Shown here: in pieces, positions 27,049 through 35,208 of the stretch | How positions within the stretch are numbered: the first letter of the stretch is position 1 | How the letters are laid out: every line of letters begins with the position of its first letter | IMG/VR virus record: IMGVR_UViG_3300042691_021608 | Location: 1 to 36,906 of that record | Source of the DNA: a virus | DNA length: 36,906 nucleotides | Reading direction: 5' to 3' (one strand) | Notes under the pieces: generated by a model | Seen by the model: only the letters and a program-made list of their open reading frames with translations | What the model was told of the DNA's origin: nothing | Database searches by the model: none | Translations under genes and position numbers: made by a program

Positions 27049-29640
27049 ATGAAAAAGCCAAAATGGTGCGCAGATTCCGAGTGGAAACTCGTTCGCGCCA
27101 AGTATGAACGTAACGGGCAGATGCATTGCCAGCACCCTGGCTGCACGTTGTCAACGTCAGACACTGGCGTTGTATTCTCCCTCGATCACATCATCTCCCG
27201 TTTCAAGGGCGGAACGGATGAGGCCTCAAACCTCCAGCCGATGTGCCGCGATTGCAATGCTCGGAAAAACAAGTTTGCCGACAAATTCTGGTCGCGCCCG
27301 ACATACTTTGATAAGCAAATCTACACGAAATCGCTGCGCGTATCTCAGAACGATTTCGTCTATGAGCCAGTCATGCAGAACAGGGAATTCTTCTCGGAAC
27401 CTTGGTCAAGCATCAATGGCAAGCTCTTCTCTTATGTCCAGATCGTCGGCGCAGGAAAGACGCTCGGCATCTTCTCTCTTCCGTTCGCCCTGAATCAGGT
27501 TGCTGGAGGCCCCGCTGCCGGGGCACCGCGTGTGCAGCGAATGCTGGTTGTCACCAAAGACCAGCCGTTGCGCGCCCAGATCGCGCGCGAACTCATGGAG
27601 GAGCCAGAGAGGTTCGGCATCGTCAACACGGCGCCCGTGGTTCTGGAGATCAAAAGCCGGGATGACATCACCTCTGTTGGTGGCACAGATCACGATATCG
27701 CCGTCATGTGCCCCAACATGCTTTGGCCACAGATCGATCACGAAGACAGTCTCAAGATCAAGTTCGATGACGCTGTCCTCGACAGTGTTCTTTCGAGATA
27801 TCAGCTCATCGTGTTCGATGAAATGCACTATGCCTATGGCAACATCAGCAAGTTCGTGCGGATGGCCTCGACGGCGCTTGTTTTCGGATTCACCGCATCT
27901 CCTATGGATTCGGCTGGTGCACTGCTCTCCGATATCGTTCTCATGGGACAGGCATACGGCTATCGTGAAGCGATCATTCATGATCAATCAATGAAGGGCA
28001 TTTCAGCATTGCCGACCGGAGAGGTCGAGCCTGGAAAGAGTCGCTATGCGAACGTCACGATCATTTCAGCCGATGAACAGGTTGTTGACGGAGTTGCCCG
28101 CAATGACACGCAGCTGGCCGGTCTTCCTGCGGTAAAATCGGTATGCGATTGCGTCTGCAAGGAACTGCTTGAGTACGACACAAATGTCCATCGCCAGGAG
28201 CGCGTTGTTTCATCGCATCGGGAAATCCGTGGCTCATCATCGTCACGTAAGATCACGGTGGGAAATCATTTTCCGCCTCACGCCATCATCCGGGTGGACG
28301 ATGTCGATACTGCAAACGATGTGGCCGATTATCTGAACCATAAATTCAATGGCAATCGCGGCCTGTTTCCCAAGAAGATGGGCTGGGGCGCCATTGTCGT
28401 GGATGGCAGCGTCAAGGACTTCGATAGTGCACATGGGTTCTTTCGCTACAAGGAGAAGGGCTACCTCGACAGTCATTGCATCCGCATCATCGTCGTCATC
28501 AAGCGCGCCATAGAAGGCATGAACAACAAGTTCCTGTTGGTCGAGGGCCTTGCCGGGCGCTGTGATCGCGACAGCCGCGTGAAACAGGTTCAGATGCGCG
28601 GACGACTTATTCGCTCTACGGCCTACACTGAAAAGGATGACACGCTGGTGGTGCCGCCAAGGCATTTTGACCAGATCAAGATCATCACGCACGAAGCATT
28701 CCAGAACGTCACAGCTATCGATGATAGCCTCGACTTCATCACCAACATGAACTCCGCGATGAACGGAGTCATGACCATCGATGACTATGTCAACCTCGAC
28801 ACCGATCTTTCAGACGATGATGACGGCAACTATCGCCCGTCCTGCGCGTGGGAGACGCTCGTTGGCATCGGCCAGGATGTAGGTGAAGCAAGGATCAACG
28901 GGCGCCGGGTGAACGTGAATACGCTGGTGAAGAAGTATGCCAAGAACGTGAACCGCACGAAGGAAGGCTATATCCGCGCCATTATTCAGTCTGCGATTTC
29001 CAACTCTTCGCATCCATACCAGTACAAGAAGGATGGCGTCATTGAAGTGGGAGATGCTTCGTTCACCGACTTGTTCCTGCGCCGCATTTTTCCGGCGCTG
29101 CCCGATCCGCTGCAGATCGTGTCCAGCGAGAAGATCGCGCGCAAGGATATGGACGCGAAGGCATGTCATGAGTTCATGTCCTCGCGAACTGAACTCGCAG
29201 CGGCATACGGCCTTTACAAGAGTCTTCTAGATAACGGGCATCTTTCAGAAAGTAAATTCGTCCACATAGTGAACGGCATCGAAATCACAGTTCAGAACGT
29301 ACACACGGAAGCCGAACTCAACACCAAAGAAACAGCGATGGGCCGCGTGAACAGTTATGTCACCGAACTCGTCGCCCAGCTTTGCAACTCCGACAAGGAC
29401 GAAACACGGGCAGACTTTATTCAGCATCGCTACCACGAAGCCGTGGCGCATGTGCTGTCGAACCAGCCCGGCTTTACCGGGATGGCAGCCCTTGAGACGG
29501 ACGGCAGCCTCTGCACCCCGTCAGTTGTCCAGGCGCTCCGTGACGATGAACTGAAGGACCGCATTCGCGGCTGGGTTCTCATGGAAATGCTGAAGGCAAA
29601 ACTACTGTCGGAAATCGAAATTCTTGGCGTTATGTCGTGA
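27049..29640 (+). CDS. HNH nuclease - SF2 helicase fusion protein
   Basis: The protein is 863 aa. Residues about 26-76 form a zinc-bound HNH domain (HCQHPGC, FSLDHIISRFKGGTDEASNL, MCRDCNARKN). Helicase motifs follow: Walker A VGAGKT (133-138), DEMH box LIVFDEMHYAYG (253-264), motif III GFTASP (280-285), and motif VI QMRGRLIR (515-522). About 330 further residues have no recognised domain. It sits alone with its own promoter and a palindrome at its end, unlike the overlapping genes around it. It could be a replication or recombination helicase, but a nuclease-helicase fusion in a stand-alone transcript is also typical of defence or exclusion effectors. The role is unknown. Confidence 0.7.
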   Translation: MKKPKWCADSEWKLVRAKYERNGQMHCQHPGCTLSTSDTGVVFSLDHIISRFKGGTDEASNLQPMCRDCNARKNKFADKFWSRPTYFDKQIYTKSLRVSQNDFVYEPVMQNREFFSEPWSSINGKLFSYVQIVGAGKTLGIFSLPFALNQVAGGPAAGAPRVQRMLVVTKDQPLRAQIARELMEEPERFGIVNTAPVVLEIKSRDDITSVGGTDHDIAVMCPNMLWPQIDHEDSLKIKFDDAVLDSVLSRYQLIVFDEMHYAYGNISKFVRMASTALVFGFTASPMDSAGALLSDIVLMGQAYGYREAIIHDQSMKGISALPTGEVEPGKSRYANVTIISADEQVVDGVARNDTQLAGLPAVKSVCDCVCKELLEYDTNVHRQERVVSSHREIRGSSSSRKITVGNHFPPHAIIRVDDVDTANDVADYLNHKFNGNRGLFPKKMGWGAIVVDGSVKDFDSAHGFFRYKEKGYLDSHCIRIIVVIKRAIEGMNNKFLLVEGLAGRCDRDSRVKQVQMRGRLIRSTAYTEKDDTLVVPPRHFDQIKIITHEAFQNVTAIDDSLDFITNMNSAMNGVMTIDDYVNLDTDLSDDDDGNYRPSCAWETLVGIGQDVGEARINGRRVNVNTLVKKYAKNVNRTKEGYIRAIIQSAISNSSHPYQYKKDGVIEVGDASFTDLFLRRIFPALPDPLQIVSSEKIARKDMDAKACHEFMSSRTELAAAYGLYKSLLDNGHLSESKFVHIVNGIEITVQNVHTEAELNTKETAMGRVNSYVTELVAQLCNSDKDETRADFIQHRYHEAVAHVLSNQPGFTGMAALETDGSLCTPSVVQALRDDELKDRIRGWVLMEMLKAKLLSEIEILGVMS

Positions 29641-29664
29641 TCAGTCGCCTACTAGGCGACTGAT
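29640..29664 (+). terminator. Perfect 25-bp palindrome after the HNH-helicase gene
   Basis: The arms ATCAGTCGCCTA and TAGGCGACTGAT are fully complementary over 12 bp around a single C. The stem begins in the stop codon region. No U-run follows; it may be a terminator aided by Rho or a binding site for a dimeric protein. Confidence 0.55.
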
Positions 29665-29695
29665 AATCACTTACAAATTCAGGGGTTTACATCAA

Positions 29696-30517
29696 ATGAC
29701 TACTTCAAAGGACCGACTCCGCACCGCTTACGCAGATGGTGCTTTTTCAATGGAAACCCTTGTCGAGGTTTCCGGCTCCAAGGCCCGCGAAGCCTACACC
29801 AAGCTGCGCAACAAGGACGAGCGCCGTGAGATGTTGAACGGCATCGCCAACAACATCGACATCAAGGCCAACCGCTGGGTCGACTTTTATGAGGCCATCA
29901 AGCTGGTCGAGGAAAACGACTGGTATTGGAGGGAGTGCGGCTACGCCGGGTTCCAGCCGTTCCTGAAGGACACCATCGGCACCTCGCTTGAGCAGTGGCG
30001 CGAACTCGAGGACCTTTATAACTACGCCAAGGCCGCGTGCCCGCAGTTGTTCCACATTGATGACGCCACGGCGGCGAAGATGACGCGGAAGATGGAGACT
30101 ATCGCTGCCGCGCCAAAGAATGGTGGTGATCGCAAATCTGATCTTCGCAACCAGATGACTGCCGCCATGAAGAAGACTGCCGTTCAGGGGCAGTACAGTC
30201 TTGAGCGGGTGGTCGCCCGTGTAAAGCGTGACCGGCCTGACGTGATTGCCGCCGCCTTGGAGGAACTCAAGGCGGGCAAGGTCGGCAACTTCGTAAAGGA
30301 GGACACGCAGGGCAACATGACGTGGAGCGTGCCAGCCCTCATCAATGCATCTGGCGGTGAAACTCAATCAGATCAGATCAAGCGCCTCCGCAACACTACC
30401 ATCGACAGCCGCCTGACCGACCTTCTGAAGAAGGCCGAAAGCGTCGGCGACCGGCAGAAGATCCTGAAGGTGCTGCGCTCCGTCAAATGGATCAAGGACG
30501 GGATGGAGCGCAAATGA
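29696..30517 (+). CDS. Hypothetical DNA-binding-type protein (GGDRKS family)
   Basis: ATG 29696 is selected over an earlier in-frame start inside the previous gene, giving 273 aa. The central GGDRKS followed by SLERVVARVKRDRPDVIAAA resembles phage proteins in which a short linker (GGDRKS) leads to a ParB/KorB-like helix-turn-helix that ends with PDI..L..G. The N-terminal half is charged and helical. The end (DRLTDLLKKAESVGDRQKIL-like helices) could dimerise. It may act as a partition or replication regulator. There is no direct evidence. Confidence 0.5.
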   Translation: MTTSKDRLRTAYADGAFSMETLVEVSGSKAREAYTKLRNKDERREMLNGIANNIDIKANRWVDFYEAIKLVEENDWYWRECGYAGFQPFLKDTIGTSLEQWRELEDLYNYAKAACPQLFHIDDATAAKMTRKMETIAAAPKNGGDRKSDLRNQMTAAMKKTAVQGQYSLERVVARVKRDRPDVIAAALEELKAGKVGNFVKEDTQGNMTWSVPALINASGGETQSDQIKRLRNTTIDSRLTDLLKKAESVGDRQKILKVLRSVKWIKDGMERK

Positions 30518-30879
30518 ACATCGTCTCATTGCTCGGCGCGACACGTTTAAAGAAGTCTGCCGATCTGGAAGACTTCACATACGTTGACCTCACCCGGTTC
30601 ATGCAACCGGGTGAGGCAGTCACCTTCACGCTCTGCTACACGGCCACGGCTACCGTCACCGAAAACGGTGAATTGCTCTGCACGTATTATGACGCAGAAA
30701 AGGGCATGTATCAGAATATTGAAGCGCCCCTCGAGGAAGTCACCGCCCAAATCATGAAGCAGAAACGCTTTTACAATTTCAGGATGTTAAACCCCTTCAT
30801 GCTGTGGAGAATGGCAAAGTCAAAGAAAAAGCTAGACAGCTTCAAGAGCCGCTACATGAAAAGTGCAAGAAAGCCATGA
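30514..30879 (+). CDS. Hypothetical protein
   Basis: ATG 30514 overlaps the preceding TGA, giving 121 aa. It is a mixed fold with FTLCYTATATVTENGELLCTYY-like beta strands and a strongly basic C-terminal helix (MLWRMAKSKKKLDSFKSRYM) ending KSARKP. Basic residues suggest nucleic-acid contact. The stop overlaps the next ATG. No family is recognised. Confidence 0.5.
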   Translation: MNIVSLLGATRLKKSADLEDFTYVDLTRFMQPGEAVTFTLCYTATATVTENGELLCTYYDAEKGMYQNIEAPLEEVTAQIMKQKRFYNFRMLNPFMLWRMAKSKKKLDSFKSRYMKSARKP

Positions 30880-31142
30880 AGATGTTGAAGATGGCAAAAA
30901 TCGGTGTAAGGCTCACCCCCATGCCGCACCCCAACCGATCCAAAAGCCGCGACAAGCCGGGCGCCAACCCGACGCCAGAACAGATCACCACTGTTCGCGT
31001 CGCATCTGGGCTGTCCAGAGCCGAAGCAGCAAGGCTTATCTATTGCGGAGAACGCGCATGGCAAGAGTGGGAGCTTGGCAACCGTCAGATGCACGCCGCC
31101 ATGTGGGAACTATTTAAAATAAAGCTGCATCAGCAGACCTAA
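30876..31142 (+). CDS. Helix-turn-helix protein (XRE/NadS-like)
   Basis: ATG 30876 overlaps the preceding stop, giving 88 aa; ATGs at 30885 and 30891 are close alternatives. After a Lys/Pro-rich start, the core TPEQITTVRVASGLSRAEAA, RLIYCGERAWQEWELGNRQM is a helix-turn-helix of the type found in NadS/HigA-like regulators, with the recognition helix near CGERAWQEWE. It is followed by a stem-loop with four Ts. It could regulate the early operon. The target is unknown. Confidence 0.6.
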   Translation: MKMLKMAKIGVRLTPMPHPNRSKSRDKPGANPTPEQITTVRVASGLSRAEAARLIYCGERAWQEWELGNRQMHAAMWELFKIKLHQQT

Positions 31143-31147
31143 CCCAT

Positions 31148-31185
31148 TGACCGGCAACCAGTAAACACTGCTTGCCGGTCATTTT
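31148..31185 (+). terminator. Terminator with 10-bp stem and TTTT
   Basis: TGACCGGCAA (31148-31157) pairs with TTGCCGGTCA (31172-31181), loop 14 nt, followed by TTTT. It ends the 29.7-31.1 kb group and precedes the palindrome and -35 box of the primase-helicase transcript. Confidence 0.6.
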
Positions 31186-31200
31186 GCACATTGCGGCTGA

Positions 31201-31216
31201 TGCAAATGCATTGACA
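31201..31216 (+). promoter_or_regulatory. Operator palindrome abutting a TTGACA -35 box
   Basis: TGCA-AA-TGCA (31201-31210) is followed directly by a perfect TTGACA (31211-31216). No good -10 box is seen 16-18 bp later, so a helper factor may be needed. This is the clearest operator-promoter contact of the motif family. Confidence 0.5.
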
Positions 31217-31276
31217 CTGCCACCAACCCGGCAGCACAAAAGCGTCAGCGACGCGGAGACCCCCAAGGTGAGCAGC

Positions 31277-31336
31277 ATGAAAATCCAACACAACATCAAT
31301 GGTATAGGCACGCACGCGAGCGAAACAGGTGTCTGA
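31277..31336 (+). CDS. Possible 19-aa leader peptide before the primase-helicase
   Basis: ATG 31277 follows AAGGTGAG at good spacing and reads MKIQHNINGIGTHASETGV, ending inside the start region of the next gene. Possible translational coupling. The size allows little confidence. Confidence 0.25.
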   Translation: MKIQHNINGIGTHASETGV

Positions 31337-33608
31337 CATGCTGCTCGCATTTGGGAGAAACGGCGCTCGCGACACAGACCTGGTGTCAAAGGAATACACT
31401 TGGGAACAATTCGCGCAGAGGCTTTCCAAGCCCAGCATAGGGGCGAAGGATGGCAGCTATGTTGTTCGGGGCGGGAAACTACGCGAACCCAAGAGATCCG
31501 ACGAAAACCTCATGGAAGCGGAACTCCTGATTATTGACGGAGACAGCCGCTTTGACCTTGAGACAGGAGAAATTTTGCGCGGCGCACCGCCAATAGAACT
31601 GGCGAAAGCAGCCCTCGATGCGCTCAATTATCGGTATATCGTCCACACAAGTTATTCCTACGTGCCCGGCGAGGTGTGGAAATATCGTATTTTCATCCCT
31701 GCCAAGATAGCCGACACATTCGAACTTTCTGCAGCCGTCAATCTTGTCATTGATCAGCTAAACGCAAACGGCTGCCCAATCGTGGACGTAAAGGAAAACC
31801 ACACTTTCAGCCAGGCATGGTATCTTCCACGCTGCAAGCCGGAATACCTTGAGGCATTCAAGTGCTTCGCCAGCCTCACCGGCAAGGACGTGGATGTCAA
31901 CGCCGCCGTCAAGGCCCACAAAGCCCGCGCCAAGGCCGACGAAGCGTTAAGGGCACGGCAGGAGCAGCCGAAGCCGGAAGCCGCTCCAGAGGCCTCCAGG
32001 AACGGCGACGGGCCGATCGACACCTTCAACAAGGCGGCAACGATGGGCCTCGTCCGCAAAATGCTCGAAGACGCCGGATACAAGTTCGCGTTCAAGCGTG
32101 GCGACAGCCTGCGCTTCATGGCACCGCAATCCGAAACGCGCACAGCCGGTGTTACAGTTTTCAAGGGCCGCCAGCGCGGCGACATCGTGGCTTACTCCCA
32201 TCACGGTGCCCACGATCCCTTGAGCGGACGCCTCACGGACGCATTCGGCATCCTGTGGCACGTCACCTACGCGGGTGACCAGGAAGCCGCCCTGCAGCAC
32301 GCCAAGGGCGCCATCGGCTGGGCCAGCAAGCGCGATCCGCTCGCCGGGTTCGACGCCGTGGAGATCTCGCCAGAGGATTTTAACAAGGCCCGACCGGACG
32401 CCGAGAAGCCGGATGGGCAGAAGAAGCCCATTTTAGCCAACCCGTTCAGGCTGGTTGCCGAGGGTGATATTCCTCCCCGCCAGTGGGTCTACGGGCGTCA
32501 CCTGATCCGCCGGTTCGTCAGTGCCACCGTTGCCCCAGGTGGCGTGGGTAAGTCATCCCTGAGCTTCGTGGAGGCCATGGCAATGGCAACAGGTAAGCCG
32601 CTGCTGGGCGTGAAGATCGAAGTGCCGCTGAAGGTGTGGGTCTGGTGCCTGGAAGACCCCCGTGAGGAGCTTGATCGGCGTTTCACGGCTATCGCAAAGC
32701 ATTACGGGGTGGCCGGAAATGACATCGGTGACCGGCTGTTCCTGAATTCCGGGCGTGATACGCCATTGTGTGTCGCCCGGCAGGAGGCGCGCACCGGCAC
32801 TATCATCATCGAGCCTGACATGCCGCAGATGGAAGCGGAGATTGCCCGGCTTGGTATCGATGTGGTGGTCATCGATCCTTTCGTCGCCTCCCACATGGTG
32901 AGCGAGAACGACAATGTGGCCATCAATACCGTCATGCGTCAGTGGGTTCTGCTGGCAGAACGCTGCAACATAGCCATCGAACTGATCCACCATACCCGCA
33001 AGAACGGCGATGGCGAGGTTACAGCCGAAACCAGCCGTGGAGCCAAAGCCCTCACGGATGCAACGCGCGACACCCGCGTCATCAACCAGATGAGCGAGGC
33101 AGAGGGTGCCAGATTTGGTGTCGAGAACCGCCGCCTGCACTTCCGCACATACTCCGACAAGGCGAACCTCGCGCCGCCAGCCGAGCAGGCTGACTGGTAC
33201 AAGCTGGAGAATATTGCCCTGCTGAACGGTCCCGGTGGTCAACCGGGCGACTATGTGGGCGTGGCATCCAGGTGGGAGATTCCCGGCCCGTTTGCCAAGG
33301 TCAGCCGCGAAACCATCCACGCCCTCCTGACGGCCATCGACATCGGCGTCATCAACGGCGACGGACAGCAGACCGGAACACCCTACAGCCCCACAAAGCA
33401 GGGCCGCAGCAACGCCCGCTGGGTGGGCCAGGTCATCATGGATATCGCCACTATGGAAGAGCCGGAAGCGAAGCGGGCGATCGATGCCTGGGTGGCCTCT
33501 GGAGTACTGGTCGTCGCCGATTTTGAACATGGTCGGAAGACCGTCAAAGGCGTCTCAGTGAACAAGGCAGCGTGGTCGGAAATGGTGGAGGGTGCAAATG
33601 TCAGGTAG
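31329..33608 (+). CDS. Primase-helicase (RepA-like)
   Basis: The protein is 759 aa from GTG 31329 or ATG 31338. The N-terminal third looks like a primase-polymerase domain: LLIIDGDSRFDLETGE with D70 and D72, VWKYRIFIPAKI and FSQAWYLPRC. A charged linker (about 200-230) leads to a second small domain. The C-terminal half is a RecA-fold helicase with Walker A VAPGGVGKSSLSF (about 402-409), a WCLEDPREELDRR motif, Walker B DVVVIDPFV (D516), and HHTRKN, as in hexameric RepA/RSF1010-type helicases. It probably primes and unwinds at the origin found in the next gene. Its transcript has its own operator-like motif. Confidence 0.8.
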   Translation: MSDMLLAFGRNGARDTDLVSKEYTWEQFAQRLSKPSIGAKDGSYVVRGGKLREPKRSDENLMEAELLIIDGDSRFDLETGEILRGAPPIELAKAALDALNYRYIVHTSYSYVPGEVWKYRIFIPAKIADTFELSAAVNLVIDQLNANGCPIVDVKENHTFSQAWYLPRCKPEYLEAFKCFASLTGKDVDVNAAVKAHKARAKADEALRARQEQPKPEAAPEASRNGDGPIDTFNKAATMGLVRKMLEDAGYKFAFKRGDSLRFMAPQSETRTAGVTVFKGRQRGDIVAYSHHGAHDPLSGRLTDAFGILWHVTYAGDQEAALQHAKGAIGWASKRDPLAGFDAVEISPEDFNKARPDAEKPDGQKKPILANPFRLVAEGDIPPRQWVYGRHLIRRFVSATVAPGGVGKSSLSFVEAMAMATGKPLLGVKIEVPLKVWVWCLEDPREELDRRFTAIAKHYGVAGNDIGDRLFLNSGRDTPLCVARQEARTGTIIIEPDMPQMEAEIARLGIDVVVIDPFVASHMVSENDNVAINTVMRQWVLLAERCNIAIELIHHTRKNGDGEVTAETSRGAKALTDATRDTRVINQMSEAEGARFGVENRRLHFRTYSDKANLAPPAEQADWYKLENIALLNGPGGQPGDYVGVASRWEIPGPFAKVSRETIHALLTAIDIGVINGDGQQTGTPYSPTKQGRSNARWVGQVIMDIATMEEPEAKRAIDAWVASGVLVVADFEHGRKTVKGVSVNKAAWSEMVEGANVR

Positions 33609-34179
33609 CAACGATCAGCATGCCAATTGGTTCGATGAAGACCCCCCTAAAAAGCGCGCAATAGCTGAAACCGAATTGCGCACAATTGCGCAAAAGGGGG
33701 TGCGCAATTCACAGATCGCCTATAGGTCAGAGGTAATTGCGCAAGGGCGCGCAATAGACCCTCATGTATTCGGGCACTATTGCGCACCCGCAATTACCTC
33801 TGACCTATTTGGCGAGGGCGATCAGGCGTTGGCGGAACTGGAACTGGAGAAGAGACAGATCGAAGGAGCTATCGCAGAAAAATCAGAAGACGCGGCATTC
33901 ATGCAACGAGAAGTTGGGCCGTGGTATGACCTCCAGAAAATCCATGTCAGGGCCTTCAAAGAGGAGGTCGAACGGGAAGGATTCAAGGTCGGCGGAGAAC
34001 AGAGCGTCAACCGCCTCAGCCGGGTCGCTCATCTCGATGCCGTCCGTGCCAGCCTCCGTCAGGAGTTCAAGGAACTCGGTCGCCTGAACAACCACGTTAA
34101 GTCGCTCAAGAACCGGCTTCGCGGCGTCGAGGTCGAGATCAAGATCGTGAAGGGCAAGAGCAAGAGGAAAGCGAAATGA
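33598..34179 (+). CDS. Hypothetical protein carrying the origin-like DNA
   Basis: ATG 33598 follows GGAGG and overlaps the end of the primase-helicase gene, giving 193 aa. The first 70 residues are encoded by DNA filled with repeats and inverted arms. The rest is a long coiled coil: ELELEKRQIEGAIAEKSEDA, LDAVRASLRQEFKELGRLNN, SLKNRLRGVEVEIKIVKGKS. It ends very basic (KSKRKAK). It could bind the origin it encodes, as lambda O does, but no DNA-binding domain is recognised. The stop overlaps the next ATG (ATGA). Confidence 0.6.
   Translation: MSGSNDQHANWFDEDPPKKRAIAETELRTIAQKGVRNSQIAYRSEVIAQGRAIDPHVFGHYCAPAITSDLFGEGDQALAELELEKRQIEGAIAEKSEDAAFMQREVGPWYDLQKIHVRAFKEEVEREGFKVGGEQSVNRLSRVAHLDAVRASLRQEFKELGRLNNHVKSLKNRLRGVEVEIKIVKGKSKRKAK
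33656..33808. other. Putative phage replication origin
   Basis: Seven exact copies of GCGCAAT or its complement lie at 33656, 33675, 33685, 33702, 33736, 33749 and 33779. A pair of 20-bp perfect inverted arms begins ATAGGTCAGAGG (33722-33741, 33789-33808) and encloses inner arms GCGCAATAG/CTATTGCGC (33749-33757, 33777-33785). This is the architecture of an iteron origin within a coding gene, next to the primase-helicase. Confidence 0.65.
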
Positions 34180-34844
34180 CCCCGCCCGCAAAAGCACCCC
34201 GCCCGGAGCCGGGCGACAACGCCCCGGCTGAACGCATCAGCATCATGCCAGAACAAGACGGGCCACTCGCAGCCGCCCTCCGGGTCCGCGACAAGACCGT
34301 GGTCGAGTATGACGCCCGCTGGGGAACCGATGTCCTGCAGACGCTCGTCTCGCCCGCAACCGCTGCCCTGTTCGCTTCCGTAAGGGAACGTCTCGACGAG
34401 GCCATCAAAGCCGCCAACAAGGCTATCGACGATGCCAACAAGGCCACCGACGCCGCCAAAAAGGCAATCAGCTTGCAAGCTCACGCCGCAGCCCTCGACA
34501 TCGCCATCAACACCATGGCCGTCGAAATGCGCGGCCTTGCCAAAATGGAGAAGGACGCCCTGGCAGCCGGGCGCAAGCCGCTCGATCCCGGTCGAGCCTG
34601 GGCGTTCAAGCTGGCAGACGGAATGCAAGCCGTTCTCGTGCAGACCGACGAAGACGCCCGCGCCGCCCGCCGGTCGCAACGCTTCACCGGCTGGGTGATC
34701 TACTCGGTCAGCGAAATGGCCCACATCCTGTCAGAGCGTTCACTGACCGGCATCATCGATGCGAAGAAGGCGTTCCCCGATGCCACGGTCATCGCCGTCA
34801 AGACGCCGCCGGATTGGAAGCAAGGGGATGAGGTTTCGTTCTAA
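34176..34844 (+). CDS. Hypothetical helical protein
   Basis: ATG 34176 overlaps the preceding stop, giving 222 aa. It has a Pro-rich start, then a continuous Ala/Lys-rich helix (FASVRERLDEAIKAANKAID, DANKATDAAKKAISLQAHAA) and a C-terminal alpha/beta part (WVIYSVSEMAHILSERSLTG, FPDATVIAVKTPPDW). The helix resembles a coiled-coil stalk. It is the last clear gene of the rightward early operon. The function is unknown. Confidence 0.5.
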   Translation: MTPPAKAPRPEPGDNAPAERISIMPEQDGPLAAALRVRDKTVVEYDARWGTDVLQTLVSPATAALFASVRERLDEAIKAANKAIDDANKATDAAKKAISLQAHAAALDIAINTMAVEMRGLAKMEKDALAAGRKPLDPGRAWAFKLADGMQAVLVQTDEDARAARRSQRFTGWVIYSVSEMAHILSERSLTGIIDAKKAFPDATVIAVKTPPDWKQGDEVSF

Positions 34845-34893
34845 TGCCCCGCCAAGCCACAGAGAAGGCCGCTGGCGGCGATTTGCGACCGCC
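34844..34893 (+). pseudogene. Possible 5' remnant of an interrupted plus-strand gene
   Basis: ATG 34844 overlaps the previous stop and begins MPRQATEKAAGGDLRPPYAG. The frame then continues only antisense to the HigA-like gene. This is consistent with the toxin-antitoxin cassette having been inserted into, or replaced most of, a further early gene. Alternatively it is a chance overlap. Confidence 0.3.
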
Positions 34894-35202
34894 CTACGCC
34901 GGAACCAGCGTCGGGATACCAGAAACGTCTACAGCATGCTCTGCGTGCCACAGGTCATGGGCCGCTTGCATGTTGAGCCACAGCGCAGCCCCGTTGCCGC
35001 AAAGCTTGCCCAATCGCACCGCCGTTTCAGGCGTCACAGGCTGCCGACCAGCCAAAATGTCATACAGCGACTGCCGCGAGATCCCCATCAGCCGGGCAAT
35101 CTCGGCTTTCGGTCGCTTCAGCGCCGGAATAACCGTGTTTTCAAGAACGATGCCCGGATGCGTCGGTGCCCGGTTAAAATTGCGGTTTGTTCTACGTTTC
35201 AT
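34894..35202 (-). CDS. higA: HigA-like antitoxin (XRE family)
   Basis: The protein is 102 aa on the minus strand. It matches the HigA signature: APTHPGIVLENTVIPAL, IARLMGISRQSLYDILAGRQ (helix-turn-helix), PVTPETAVRLGKLCGNGAAL and WLNMQAAHDLWHA. HigA proteins repress their operon and neutralise the HigB RNase. No higB is adjacent: the gene upstream is hicB, 6 bp away. It may be an orphan antitoxin or a third component of the HicAB operon. Confidence 0.8.
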   Translation of the reverse strand: MKRRTNRNFNRAPTHPGIVLENTVIPALKRPKAEIARLMGISRQSLYDILAGRQPVTPETAVRLGKLCGNGAALWLNMQAAHDLWHAEHAVDVSGIPTLVPA

Positions 35203-35208
35203 GCTTGG

